DNA of 64,000 nucleotides from Candidatus Zhuqueibacterota bacterium (lineage in GTDB: Bacteria; Zhuqueibacterota; Zhuqueibacteria; Residuimicrobiales; Krinioviventaceae): NCBI GenBank assembly GCA_016928775.1, contig JAFGKD010000100.1:1-64000 (forward strand), given 5' to 3'. Below are positions 8,323-16,777 of this stretch, piece by piece (position 1 is the stretch's first letter; every line of letters starts with the position of its first letter). The position numbers and the translations under genes are program-made. The notes under the pieces were generated by a model that searched no databases, was not told the origin of the DNA, and saw only the letters and a program-made list of their open reading frames with translations.

Positions 8323-8913
8323 ATGAGACTATATTTTATAATTGCTTTTATATTATTGTATGCGTTCTCTTGCTACGCTGGTGGCGAGACATTGATTCCA
8401 GACACTGTGTCGCATGGTATTTATCTGGCCCCGTCCATGATGAGCTCGCAATTGGGTCGTAACCAGGCTGTCGGCTTGTTTCCCGGGTTACAAATCGGAT
8501 GGATCTTGAATGAACGATTTACAATTGGCCTTAAAACAAACCAGTTGTGGTCGAATATAGAAGCATCCTGGATAGCAATGGATGTCCAGGCCTTTATGAA
8601 CTTTTCCTACAGCGGCATTTTTTTTTCTTATACTCCTTATCCTCGGAGACTGGTGCACATTGAAATTTACACCCTGGGTGGTTGCGGTTTGGCGGGCTAT
8701 CGTACGCAGAAATTTGGTGATTTTGATAATGTTCAGGATGGATTTATGATTCTAGAACCGGGAATTGTGCTTGAAATGAATCTGACGCATTTTCTGCGAA
8801 CGGGGCTTGGGCTATCCTATTCTATTGTCCGTGGCATTCAAATGGAAAAACTATCGGAACGGCATTTTAATGGCATGAATTTATTGCTTTTATTCAAAGT
8901 CGGATTATTTTAG
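8323..8913 (+). CDS. Predicted outer-membrane protein, unknown function
   Basis: 196 aa with an N-terminal signal segment (MRLYFIIAFILLYAFSCYA). The mature part is strand-rich and glycine/aromatic-rich (GLFPGLQIGWILNERFTIGLK; TGLGLSYSIVRGI) and ends in Phe (LLLLFKVGLF). This suggests a small beta-barrel like that of its upstream neighbour, without clear sequence similarity to it. No family is recognised. The Cys in the signal segment does not sit in a good lipobox. Confidence 0.6.
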   Translation: MRLYFIIAFILLYAFSCYAGGETLIPDTVSHGIYLAPSMMSSQLGRNQAVGLFPGLQIGWILNERFTIGLKTNQLWSNIEASWIAMDVQAFMNFSYSGIFFSYTPYPRRLVHIEIYTLGGCGLAGYRTQKFGDFDNVQDGFMILEPGIVLEMNLTHFLRTGLGLSYSIVRGIQMEKLSERHFNGMNLLLLFKVGLF

Positions 8914-9153
8914 ATTATCTAATTCAGATCGAATAGTTTTTCCGCAAATTGATAGTGTAAAGCGTATTTGTAGTACACAATTTCAATAAATCGCGAGTTC
9001 AGCATAATTGCGTACTCTGATTTACGATCATTTTACAGCTTTGAAACAACAGAGCACCTCTGCCGGGCATTCCTTCATTGCACCATCTCGATTTGCAACC
9101 CTTGTCACAAAAATCTTTATTTTTGTTTTTGGAAAGGAATAGAAAATTTTCTC

Positions 9154-9699
9154 ATGAGCATAAAATCATCATTAGTCGCAGCCAGGATCAGCATTTGTCT
9201 ATTTTTGACATGTTTGCTGTTGAGCACCTCGTTAGATGCACAAATTTTACAAAAAGATCCGGATAAATACATTATCGGCGATTCTGAAAAATTAGAGATC
9301 ATTGTTCACGTTTGGGGACAAGTTCGAACGCCGGGCCGCTACGTGGTCGAGGATGGAACCGATGTGTTGGAGTTGATTTCCCTGGCTGGAGGCCCTACGA
9401 CTTATGCGAACATGTCCAAAGTAAAGCTGACACGCGGCGAATATTTCCCACGGTCGGCAGACGTGCTTGTCTCTGCAAATAGCGATTCTTTAAGAAATAT
9501 TGTCGCCGGTGAAATAAATACACTCGTCAATATCCAAAAGTATTTAGATCTTGATGAAGGAGAAATACCGGTGCTTGGCCCAGGAGATGTCGTGAGAGTC
9601 CCCAAAAATACCTGGTTTGGCTTTGAGGCAGCAGTTCGAATCGTCGCGCAATTGGCCATTGTTGCTCAAGTGTATTACTGGTACAGCAGAAGCTATTAA
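9154..9699 (+). CDS. Short SLBB-domain polysaccharide export protein (locus 1)
   Basis: 181 aa. A signal peptide (residues 1-30, ending SLDA) is followed by one SLBB domain: YIIGDSEKLEIIVHVWGQVRTPGRYVV..., VLELISLAGGP, then VLGPGDVVRVP. A C-terminal hydrophobic helix (about 153-178) ends WYSRSY. SLBB domains occur in Wza/BexD-type polysaccharide export channels of the outer membrane. This protein is about half the usual Wza length and lacks a separate N-terminal Poly_export domain and further SLBB repeats. The kinase gene starts 18 bases downstream, so they form one module, repeated in locus 2 at 48523-51415. There is a GGAAAGGA element, but at about 15 bases it is rather far from the ATG. 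Confidence 0.8.
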   Translation: MSIKSSLVAARISICLFLTCLLLSTSLDAQILQKDPDKYIIGDSEKLEIIVHVWGQVRTPGRYVVEDGTDVLELISLAGGPTTYANMSKVKLTRGEYFPRSADVLVSANSDSLRNIVAGEINTLVNIQKYLDLDEGEIPVLGPGDVVRVPKNTWFGFEAAVRIVAQLAIVAQVYYWYSRSY

Positions 9700-9717
9700 T
9701 GGAGGAGAGTCGCGATC

Positions 9718-12015
9718 ATGGCCAAAGAAAAAAAAGTTGATTTTAACGATTATATGAAAATTTTGCTCAAGAGAAAATGGCTTCTCATCAGCTGTCTTTT
9801 GGGCGTATTGACATCGGTTGTTATTATCAATGAAATAACACCTCCAATATATGAAGCCGATACCCTGATTGTCTTTGAAAATCTTAATAATCCGGTCAAT
9901 TTCGCCATGCCGTTCACTTCGAACATCAAACGAAGTTTCCTGACCAACCAAATTGAAGAGATCAAAAGTCGCTCATTATCTTTTGAGGTGTATGATGCGT
10001 TGCCGGACAGCATTATCCACACCTTTCCTCTGCCACGGCGGCGAACGGAAAGGTTTGATTTACGACGATTTGTTAGCAAACAAATTCAGGAACGCGTATC
10101 CGCGGTGACCAAGGCCAATTCCGAAATCATCCACATTCGTGTTGAGGCATTCTCTCCGGCTGCAGCACAAATAATCGCAAATACCATCACAACGGTATTG
10201 CAGCGTCGAAATCTCGATGTTCGCCGAGAGGGTGCATCGAATGTCAGAGGGATGATAGAAGATCAACTCATTGTCTATAAAACCGCTCTCGATGAATCCG
10301 AAAAAGCGCTCAAGGCCTATAAAGAGGAAAGTAAAATAACCCTCGTCGACAAGGAAGCTGAGGAGATTTTTCGCAGAATTACCGAAGCTGAAGTCTCCTA
10401 TAATCAGAGCCAGGCAAATTTGCAAGCCGCTGAGCAGCGACTTGATTTTATCAAATCTCGATTGTCCGAACGACGAGCCGAGATCGTGCCCTCGGTCACC
10501 CAAATAACCAGTCCGCTCGCCAGTCAGCTCAAACAACAATTAATCAATCTTGAAGTTCAAGTGACGATGCTTCGGGTGCAGGACTATTCAAATGATCATC
10601 CCAAAATCCGCGAGCTGGAAAAGCAGATTGATCAGGCTAAAAAAAACCTTCGAGATGAGACGCTAAAAATTGCCCAGGGTGAAGACCTTGTCGATCCGAT
10701 TTCGGAAATAACACGCTATATGGAACAGATTCTCACGCTTGAAATCGAGATTGAGACATATAAAGCGCAGGAAAAAGCCCTTCACTCGGTGATTGAAGAG
10801 TACGAGAGTAGGTTGCATACAATTCCTGATAAAGAGCTCCATCTTGCACAATTGCTCAGAGATAAAAATGTGAACGAACAAATATACACCATGCTTTTAA
10901 GCAAGCGTGAGGAGGCTAAAATAGTTGAGGCTGAGCAACAAGGTGACATCCGCATCATTGATTCTGCGCAAAGAACCAAAGATCCCATCAAGCCGAAAAA
11001 GATGTTGAACTTGTTTCTTGGCGTTGTATTGGCGTCCATGTGTGCTTTTGGCCTCATTTTTCTGCTGGAATATTTTGATGCTTCGGTCAGCACGATTGAA
11101 GAAGCCGAGCGAATCACCAACCTCAATGTCATTGGGGCGATACCTCGACTTGACCTGAACAGTAAAAAGCGGATCAAAAAGAAAGCTGACGTTGAGTTGG
11201 CTGCGACAAACGGGAAATACTCTCCCACTCTGGTGATGCACTATTTACCGCAATCGATCGAGGCTGAGGCCTTTCGAACCTTGCGGACGAATCTGCAATT
11301 CTCGCTGTCAGATTTAACCTCCAAAGTATCCCTTATCACCAGTTCTTATCCATCCGAGGGTAAATCGACTATTGCCTCAAATTTGAGTATTTCGACGGCG
11401 CACATGGGCCTGAAAACGCTACTCATTGATGCGGATTTGCGCAAGCCAATCCAGCATACGCTTTTCAAGCTGGATCATGATGCCGGATTGGCCGATCTTG
11501 TTCTCAATCCTCATTTTTTTGAGGACAAAGTAAAAAGCGGGACAGCCAAACAAGTGTTCTCCGAACATTATAATGATGGCGCCGTTGGTGCGATGGAAGC
11601 GATGCGCCATGAGTCAAAAAACGATCTGCAACATCGAATCGATGCGATCCAGGCGGTTGTGAGAAAGACGGGCATCCCCAATCTTGACATCATCACGTGC
11701 GGTCAGCGGTCGTCGAATCCGGCCGAATTACTCAACAGGCGGTCGATGCAAACAGTCATAGACACCCTGCGCGACCAATACGATGTTGTTTTTATTGATA
11801 CGCCGCCTATCAACGTCGTGATTGACGCCGGAATCCTTTCGCGCTATGTCGACCTGTCGATTTTAGTGATCCGCGTCGGCAAGAGTAATGAAAAAGATAT
11901 CATGCGCGCGAAATCGCTATTAAAACAATCAAAAGCAAAATCCATTCTGCTGGTTTTGAATCATGTGATAGGGCAGAATGGATATTCAAAGTACAACTAT
12001 TATTATTCGTCATAA
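9718..12015 (+). CDS. Wzc-like polysaccharide co-polymerase / BY-type tyrosine kinase (locus 1)
   Basis: 765 aa, inner membrane. A Wzz domain with a first membrane helix (about 22-40) and a long coiled-coil periplasmic part (about 180-400) leads to the second helix (about 430-450). The cytoplasmic kinase follows: Walker A SYPSEGKST (Lys549), Walker A' LLIDADLRKP (568-577) and Walker B VVFIDTPP (690-697). The C-terminal tail has a Tyr cluster (YSKYNYYYSS) for autophosphorylation. Such proteins set chain length and drive export. Between GLADLV (590) and the PNLDII strand (654) lie 58 residues, clearly longer than in ordinary BY-kinases. GGAGGAG precedes the ATG. No partner phosphatase gene is adjacent. 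Confidence 0.93.
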   Translation: MAKEKKVDFNDYMKILLKRKWLLISCLLGVLTSVVIINEITPPIYEADTLIVFENLNNPVNFAMPFTSNIKRSFLTNQIEEIKSRSLSFEVYDALPDSIIHTFPLPRRRTERFDLRRFVSKQIQERVSAVTKANSEIIHIRVEAFSPAAAQIIANTITTVLQRRNLDVRREGASNVRGMIEDQLIVYKTALDESEKALKAYKEESKITLVDKEAEEIFRRITEAEVSYNQSQANLQAAEQRLDFIKSRLSERRAEIVPSVTQITSPLASQLKQQLINLEVQVTMLRVQDYSNDHPKIRELEKQIDQAKKNLRDETLKIAQGEDLVDPISEITRYMEQILTLEIEIETYKAQEKALHSVIEEYESRLHTIPDKELHLAQLLRDKNVNEQIYTMLLSKREEAKIVEAEQQGDIRIIDSAQRTKDPIKPKKMLNLFLGVVLASMCAFGLIFLLEYFDASVSTIEEAERITNLNVIGAIPRLDLNSKKRIKKKADVELAATNGKYSPTLVMHYLPQSIEAEAFRTLRTNLQFSLSDLTSKVSLITSSYPSEGKSTIASNLSISTAHMGLKTLLIDADLRKPIQHTLFKLDHDAGLADLVLNPHFFEDKVKSGTAKQVFSEHYNDGAVGAMEAMRHESKNDLQHRIDAIQAVVRKTGIPNLDIITCGQRSSNPAELLNRRSMQTVIDTLRDQYDVVFIDTPPINVVIDAGILSRYVDLSILVIRVGKSNEKDIMRAKSLLKQSKAKSILLVLNHVIGQNGYSKYNYYYSS

Positions 12016-12056
12016 GGTGAATCAAGCACAAAATTTAGCGGAGCCGGAACAGTTCA

Positions 12057-13307
12057 ATGAAAAAGCTTTACCCTTTGCACATTGAAACATCGCAAGTGAG
12101 TTCGATATTGTATTCAGTTGACTATTTTCGCGCCCGATTGTCGGTCGAAAAAAGACGAAATGAAAGATTGGGAACACAGTCGGCGATCGTCATTCTCACT
12201 CTCCCGACAAATCTTTCCAAAAATGAAAGTTACCTCCTTTTGGACGAGATTTATGCAACCCTACGCGAATCTGATGTTGTTTGTCAGTTCAAAAAGACGG
12301 TGATTTTATTGCTTTTGCCGGATACAAGCGATCATGGCGCCAAAGTCGTACTTGAGCGGGTTTTGGAACGGTTGCGCACCTATCAGGTCAGATCATCGCA
12401 TCTCGACAGATTAATCGTTGATAAAATTGCCTGGGATATCGTCGTTTATCCACATGACGACCACACGGATATTTTTCTCGATGGACGGTATAAACATGTC
12501 TATCAAACATTGAATATAAAAAAAAACAAAAAACAGCAATTAAAAATACAAGGGAGATGGATCACCGAATATTTTTACAAAATAGTCAATGATATAGTCC
12601 TGCTCTTCAATAAATTGAGCTTTTTATCATCGATCCCGTTTTTGCAGCGTTGTCAACATTGTAAATATCAGCATAAAATTGGAACGACAATAAAAAGAGT
12701 CATCGATATCACCCTCGCGCTGGTTGCTTTGTTGTTTTTTGCCCCGGTTTTGATTGCGATTAGTCTTTTGATAAAGCTGACATCAAAAGGCAGCATTGTT
12801 TTCAAGCAGGAACGCGTCGGCTTTAGTGGAAAAACTTTTACGCTTTATAAATTTCGTACCATGTACGCCAACACCTCGGAAGAGGTGCATAAAAAGTACA
12901 TGGAACATTATATAAAAAATCACACCGCGAATGTCAATAACGGAACCAAAGAAAAACCTGTTTATAAAATAAAGAATGATCCGCGCATTACGCCGGTGGG
13001 ACGGGCGTTAAGAAAGCTTTCCCTCGACGAATTACCTCAACTCTTAAATGTTCTCAAAGGAGATATGAGCATAGTGGGACCACGGCCGGCAATTCCTTAT
13101 GAAGTCAACAATTATCAAATTTGGCATCAGCGACGGTTTCTCGAAGTCAAGCCGGGAATCACCGGCTTGTGGCAAGTGTCTGGTCGCAACAGTATGGAAT
13201 TTGATGACATGGTGCGTCTCGATATCAAATATGCGCAAAATTGGTCTTTGCTCATGGATTTAAAGATCATTGCCAAAACCATTGGTTCACTCTCCACAGG
13301 CTATTGA
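12057..13307 (+). CDS. Polyprenyl-phosphate sugar-1-phosphate transferase with GGDEF-like N-terminus
   Basis: 416 aa. Residues 211-416 are a bacterial sugar transferase domain: a membrane helix (LALVALLFFAPVLIAISLLI), FKQERVGFSGKTFTLYKFRTM, the catalytic DELPQ (Asp324-Glu325) and MSIVGPRPAIP. It should load the first sugar phosphate onto undecaprenyl phosphate. Residues 18-135 replace the usual multi-helix N-terminus and look like a degenerate GGDEF domain (YFRARLSVEKRRNERLG..., LRESDVV, VILLLLPDT). The GGDEF signature itself is lost (CQFKKTV), so cyclase activity is not expected; it may sense a nucleotide or only scaffold. It follows the kinase directly in the operon. Confidence 0.88.
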   Translation: MKKLYPLHIETSQVSSILYSVDYFRARLSVEKRRNERLGTQSAIVILTLPTNLSKNESYLLLDEIYATLRESDVVCQFKKTVILLLLPDTSDHGAKVVLERVLERLRTYQVRSSHLDRLIVDKIAWDIVVYPHDDHTDIFLDGRYKHVYQTLNIKKNKKQQLKIQGRWITEYFYKIVNDIVLLFNKLSFLSSIPFLQRCQHCKYQHKIGTTIKRVIDITLALVALLFFAPVLIAISLLIKLTSKGSIVFKQERVGFSGKTFTLYKFRTMYANTSEEVHKKYMEHYIKNHTANVNNGTKEKPVYKIKNDPRITPVGRALRKLSLDELPQLLNVLKGDMSIVGPRPAIPYEVNNYQIWHQRRFLEVKPGITGLWQVSGRNSMEFDDMVRLDIKYAQNWSLLMDLKIIAKTIGSLSTGY

Positions 13308-13349
13308 TCGTTTGTTTGAGAACTATCACTCGTTAAATTTAAATATAAA

Positions 13350-15317
13350 ATGGATCAACTTGAGAGCGCTGCAGCGGCCCTTGCCATCAAAGCTTCGAGG
13401 TTTGCTGAATTCCTGAAATTCTATTTTTTCAAAAGTTTCGACAGTTATACAAAGCGATTTCTGGTCAAGGTTTTTACAAAGACCGCACTTTTACTGCATT
13501 TATCGGATGCAGCAAAAAAAAACCGCTTCATCTGTGAAACAAGTGACAATTTCATCTCACTGTACCGTGCGCAATTCCCCGAGCAGGCGAAAAAGATCGT
13601 TCAAACTGCGGATGACGTATCAAACCATATTTTCGATCTGTTGGGCAGCGGGCCTCGTCACGTCAGCACCAGGCAGCAGATCGATTGGCATCTCGATTTT
13701 AAGAGTGGATACCAGTGGAACAAAAAAAAGTATTTTCGCTGTATCAAATTTCGCGAGATTCCCGGCGTCGATATAAAAATTCCATGGGAGCTCTCCAGAT
13801 TCCAATCCCAAATGTGCCTGGCACAGGCTTTTGTTCTCACCAATGAAATAAAATACGCACAGACTTTTCAGTCGCAAGTTCTCCATTGGATCAAGAACAA
13901 TCCTCCCGGTTTTGGCGTCAATTGGCGCAGTACAATGGACGTCGCTCTGCGCGTTGTGAATTGGCTGGTCATCAAGGAGATAGTGGATTCAACGTATCAG
14001 TTCCCCGAGGATTTTACGATCCAGTTTTACAGCAGCGTATATGATCACGCCAGATTTATCCGACATCATTTTCATCACGTGAACCGCATCACCTCCAATC
14101 ATTATCTGTCCGAGTTAGCCGGTTTACTGTTTGTGGCGATCTATTGCCCGTTTTTCACGGAAAGTAACGCCTGGCGCGCATACGCCATCAATGAACTGGA
14201 AAAAGAGAGTAAAATTCAGATTTATCCGGATGGGACGGATTATGAAGGATCAATCTGCTACCATCGCCTGGTGCTGGAAATTTTACTCTATTGTTTGATT
14301 CTTGCCGAAAAAAATGGTGTGTATTTTTCGGACCAATTTAAAGCCATCGTAAAAAAAATGTGCACAGTGACTTTGACGTATTTGAAACCAAATGGAAATG
14401 CCCCGCAAATTGGCGATAACGACAGCGGACAATTTATAAAACTGTCCCGGAGGCACAGTCTTGATCATCGTTATATTCTCTCTCTGGCGGCGCTGGCTTT
14501 TAACGACGGGAGCTTGAAAAGTCACGACGCAGATTTTGCGCCGGAGGCACTGTGGATATATGGATCATCGGGCTATGAAAAATGGCGCTCGCTTCAGGGC
14601 GGCCATTCCGTCGCAACAAAAACGGCCTTGCCTGATTCGGGCTGGTACGTGATAAAAGAAAAAAATGACTATATGATCATCTCCTGCGGACAAAATGGCA
14701 AAATGGGACTCGGGGGGCACGCCCATAATGACAAGCTCAGCCTGGAACTCATGCTCAATGGCTGTGATATATTTGTCGATCCCGGCACATTTGTCTATAT
14801 GCCTGATCCCGAAAAACGAAATGTGTTTCGTTCAACGCGTTCGCACAATACCATCTATTTTCAGGGCATAGAACAGAATGACCTGGCAAAAGGTGTGTTT
14901 TATTTGCCTGATACAATCAAGTACGATGCACGAGTTTTAGAGAGGAACGGAACGTATGTCCGCTTTTATGGGAAAATCACTTATCAAAATGTCACCCATG
15001 AGCGACGGATAGAGGTCAGTGAAAAATTTTCTGTGATAAAAATATATGATCGCTTTTCTGCAACCGATGCCTCTATGGCGTACTTGTTATATCATTTGGC
15101 ACCGGATTTAGTCCTTGAAAACCACAATATCGTCGATCAGCGTGGCGAAAAGTTGGCGCATTTACAGGTCAACGCATCTGATTTGAGCATTGCCCATTAT
15201 CACTATTCGCCAGAATACGGTGTTGTAAAGGACGCTGTCGTCATTACGGTTGCTCTTCCCATTTATGATGGGATAAACAACGTCACAACTATTCTATCAA
15301 AACAGCTTAAAGTTTAA
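13350..15317 (+). CDS. Heparinase II/III-family protein (locus 1)
   Basis: 655 aa. The first about 400 residues form an alpha/alpha toroid-like region (NWRSTMDVALRVVNWLV; SNHYLSELAGLLF; YPDGTDYEGSICYHRLV). The C-terminal half has the heparinase II/III beta-sandwich motif GLGGHAHNDKLSLELMLNG followed by DIFVDPGTFVY and RSTRSHNTIYF. Lyases of this fold cut uronic-acid polysaccharides. No signal peptide is visible (the N-terminus is MDQLESAAAALAIKASRF), so it is predicted cytoplasmic unless exported another way. It lies between the sugar transferase and the Wzy gene, two bases before the latter. It may act in synthesis or quality control of the polymer; substrate unknown. Confidence 0.85.
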   Translation: MDQLESAAAALAIKASRFAEFLKFYFFKSFDSYTKRFLVKVFTKTALLLHLSDAAKKNRFICETSDNFISLYRAQFPEQAKKIVQTADDVSNHIFDLLGSGPRHVSTRQQIDWHLDFKSGYQWNKKKYFRCIKFREIPGVDIKIPWELSRFQSQMCLAQAFVLTNEIKYAQTFQSQVLHWIKNNPPGFGVNWRSTMDVALRVVNWLVIKEIVDSTYQFPEDFTIQFYSSVYDHARFIRHHFHHVNRITSNHYLSELAGLLFVAIYCPFFTESNAWRAYAINELEKESKIQIYPDGTDYEGSICYHRLVLEILLYCLILAEKNGVYFSDQFKAIVKKMCTVTLTYLKPNGNAPQIGDNDSGQFIKLSRRHSLDHRYILSLAALAFNDGSLKSHDADFAPEALWIYGSSGYEKWRSLQGGHSVATKTALPDSGWYVIKEKNDYMIISCGQNGKMGLGGHAHNDKLSLELMLNGCDIFVDPGTFVYMPDPEKRNVFRSTRSHNTIYFQGIEQNDLAKGVFYLPDTIKYDARVLERNGTYVRFYGKITYQNVTHERRIEVSEKFSVIKIYDRFSATDASMAYLLYHLAPDLVLENHNIVDQRGEKLAHLQVNASDLSIAHYHYSPEYGVVKDAVVITVALPIYDGINNVTTILSKQLKV

Positions 15318-15319
15318 AG

Positions 15320-16774
15320 ATGCATTCAAGTCTATATATACAAGCCCGGATTTCGAAAAACAAGTCGCTTCTGTTTTCCATTGCCTTTTTTTTAATCGGC
15401 CTTGTTACCGGCTATATCATTCATAGCGAGCATTTTTTTGCTTTTCTAACCGTATTCGCCATCTTTATATATTTTATGATTCATATGAAATTTCGGATTA
15501 TGCTGCTTTGGGTGGCAGCGTTATTCCCGTTCGCTTTTGGTGATTTGGGTCCGATTGAAGAATTTTTATGGGTCGAGTGGATGGCACCCCTCTTTTTGAT
15601 TTCCATGCTCTATCTAATTTTAACCGAGCAAAGTTACGTTAACTATAAAGAAAAGAATATTTTTTTTGTGGCGCTAATCGTGTTCGTAGTGGTGACGCTC
15701 ATTAATTATGTGAAAAATCCTGTGACATCACATGAGCTTTTTGGTGCCAGTACCGGAAGCAGTGGTATTCGATCGTATTACACAATATTTATCGGCGTCT
15801 GTCTGTTTCTCATCGGTCATTGGATGCTCATGAACGACAAGCTCAACTTTAACAGCCTGTTTCTTTTGTTGATCATCATCTCTCTGGCGGCTGGCATATT
15901 GCGAGCGTTCAGCTATTTTTTAGAGTTTGATACGCCGCTGCTGTTTTCAGAATTTCATTATGCCCCACCCCCAACAGAATATGGCGGCAGCATTGCGCAT
16001 CGCATCGGTGGACTCGACCGCGTGACACGAATTGGCTTGCCCGCCGTTTTTGCCTATTATTATAAAAAACAGTGGAATATCTTTGCCATTCTGCTGGTGG
16101 CGGCATTTTTGATTTTGATGTATCTTGGTGGCGGCAGGTCTATTTTCCTGGGTGTCGCGTTTGCTGCTGCGGTCTATTTTATGATTCTGCATAAACAACG
16201 CCTCGGCTTTTTGCTTTTACTTATTGCTGTATTGATTGTGGCGTTTCAAACCGTTTCTTCTCTCATAGCGATACCCGAGCAATTCAATCGTATTTTCTCG
16301 TATGAAGGCGGATTGATCCAGCAGAGTCTGCCGAGAGGCTATTTGTTCAAGTTTTATGTGGACAGCTTTCTCTCATCTCCGTTTTGGGGAAAAGGTATCA
16401 GTTATATAGAACTGGGCCTCGATGGTGAGTATCTGAATGCATTTGTTACAACAAATATTATGATCGGTGGACATGGCGCCTATTTGTCAATCATCGCCCT
16501 GTTTGGATTGGGTGGAGCCTTTTATCTTGGCGTATTTTTGTTTGGCAGCATTTTTTATCATCTCAGGTTCCTGAAAAGCACTTTTCCGGAAATGGAAAAA
16601 TATTCAGATTTATCATTATTCATTTTGCTGTCGCTGCTGATTAAAACAGCCACCTACGTCGTAGGAGGATCTGGATATAATGATTTTTCCCTTTATATAT
16701 TTGCGGGATTGACGGCTGGATTTGTCACGAAAATTCAAACGGAAAAAAGTAATCGTAAATTGGATGTGGCCTGA
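15320..16774 (+). CDS. O-antigen polymerase/ligase-like membrane protein (Wzy, locus 1)
   Basis: 484 aa, about 12 hydrophobic segments and one larger loop (about residues 325-370, containing FNRIFSYEGGLIQQSLPRGYLFKFYVDSF). This layout and the GGGRSIFLGVAF segment fit the O-antigen ligase/Wzy superfamily, which joins lipid-linked repeat units in the periplasmic leaflet. Sequence in this family is very variable, so the call rests on topology and context. It starts two bases after the heparinase-like gene and ends three bases before a glycosyltransferase. Confidence 0.78.
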   Translation: MHSSLYIQARISKNKSLLFSIAFFLIGLVTGYIIHSEHFFAFLTVFAIFIYFMIHMKFRIMLLWVAALFPFAFGDLGPIEEFLWVEWMAPLFLISMLYLILTEQSYVNYKEKNIFFVALIVFVVVTLINYVKNPVTSHELFGASTGSSGIRSYYTIFIGVCLFLIGHWMLMNDKLNFNSLFLLLIIISLAAGILRAFSYFLEFDTPLLFSEFHYAPPPTEYGGSIAHRIGGLDRVTRIGLPAVFAYYYKKQWNIFAILLVAAFLILMYLGGGRSIFLGVAFAAAVYFMILHKQRLGFLLLLIAVLIVAFQTVSSLIAIPEQFNRIFSYEGGLIQQSLPRGYLFKFYVDSFLSSPFWGKGISYIELGLDGEYLNAFVTTNIMIGGHGAYLSIIALFGLGGAFYLGVFLFGSIFYHLRFLKSTFPEMEKYSDLSLFILLSLLIKTATYVVGGSGYNDFSLYIFAGLTAGFVTKIQTEKSNRKLDVA

Positions 16775-16777
16775 CTG

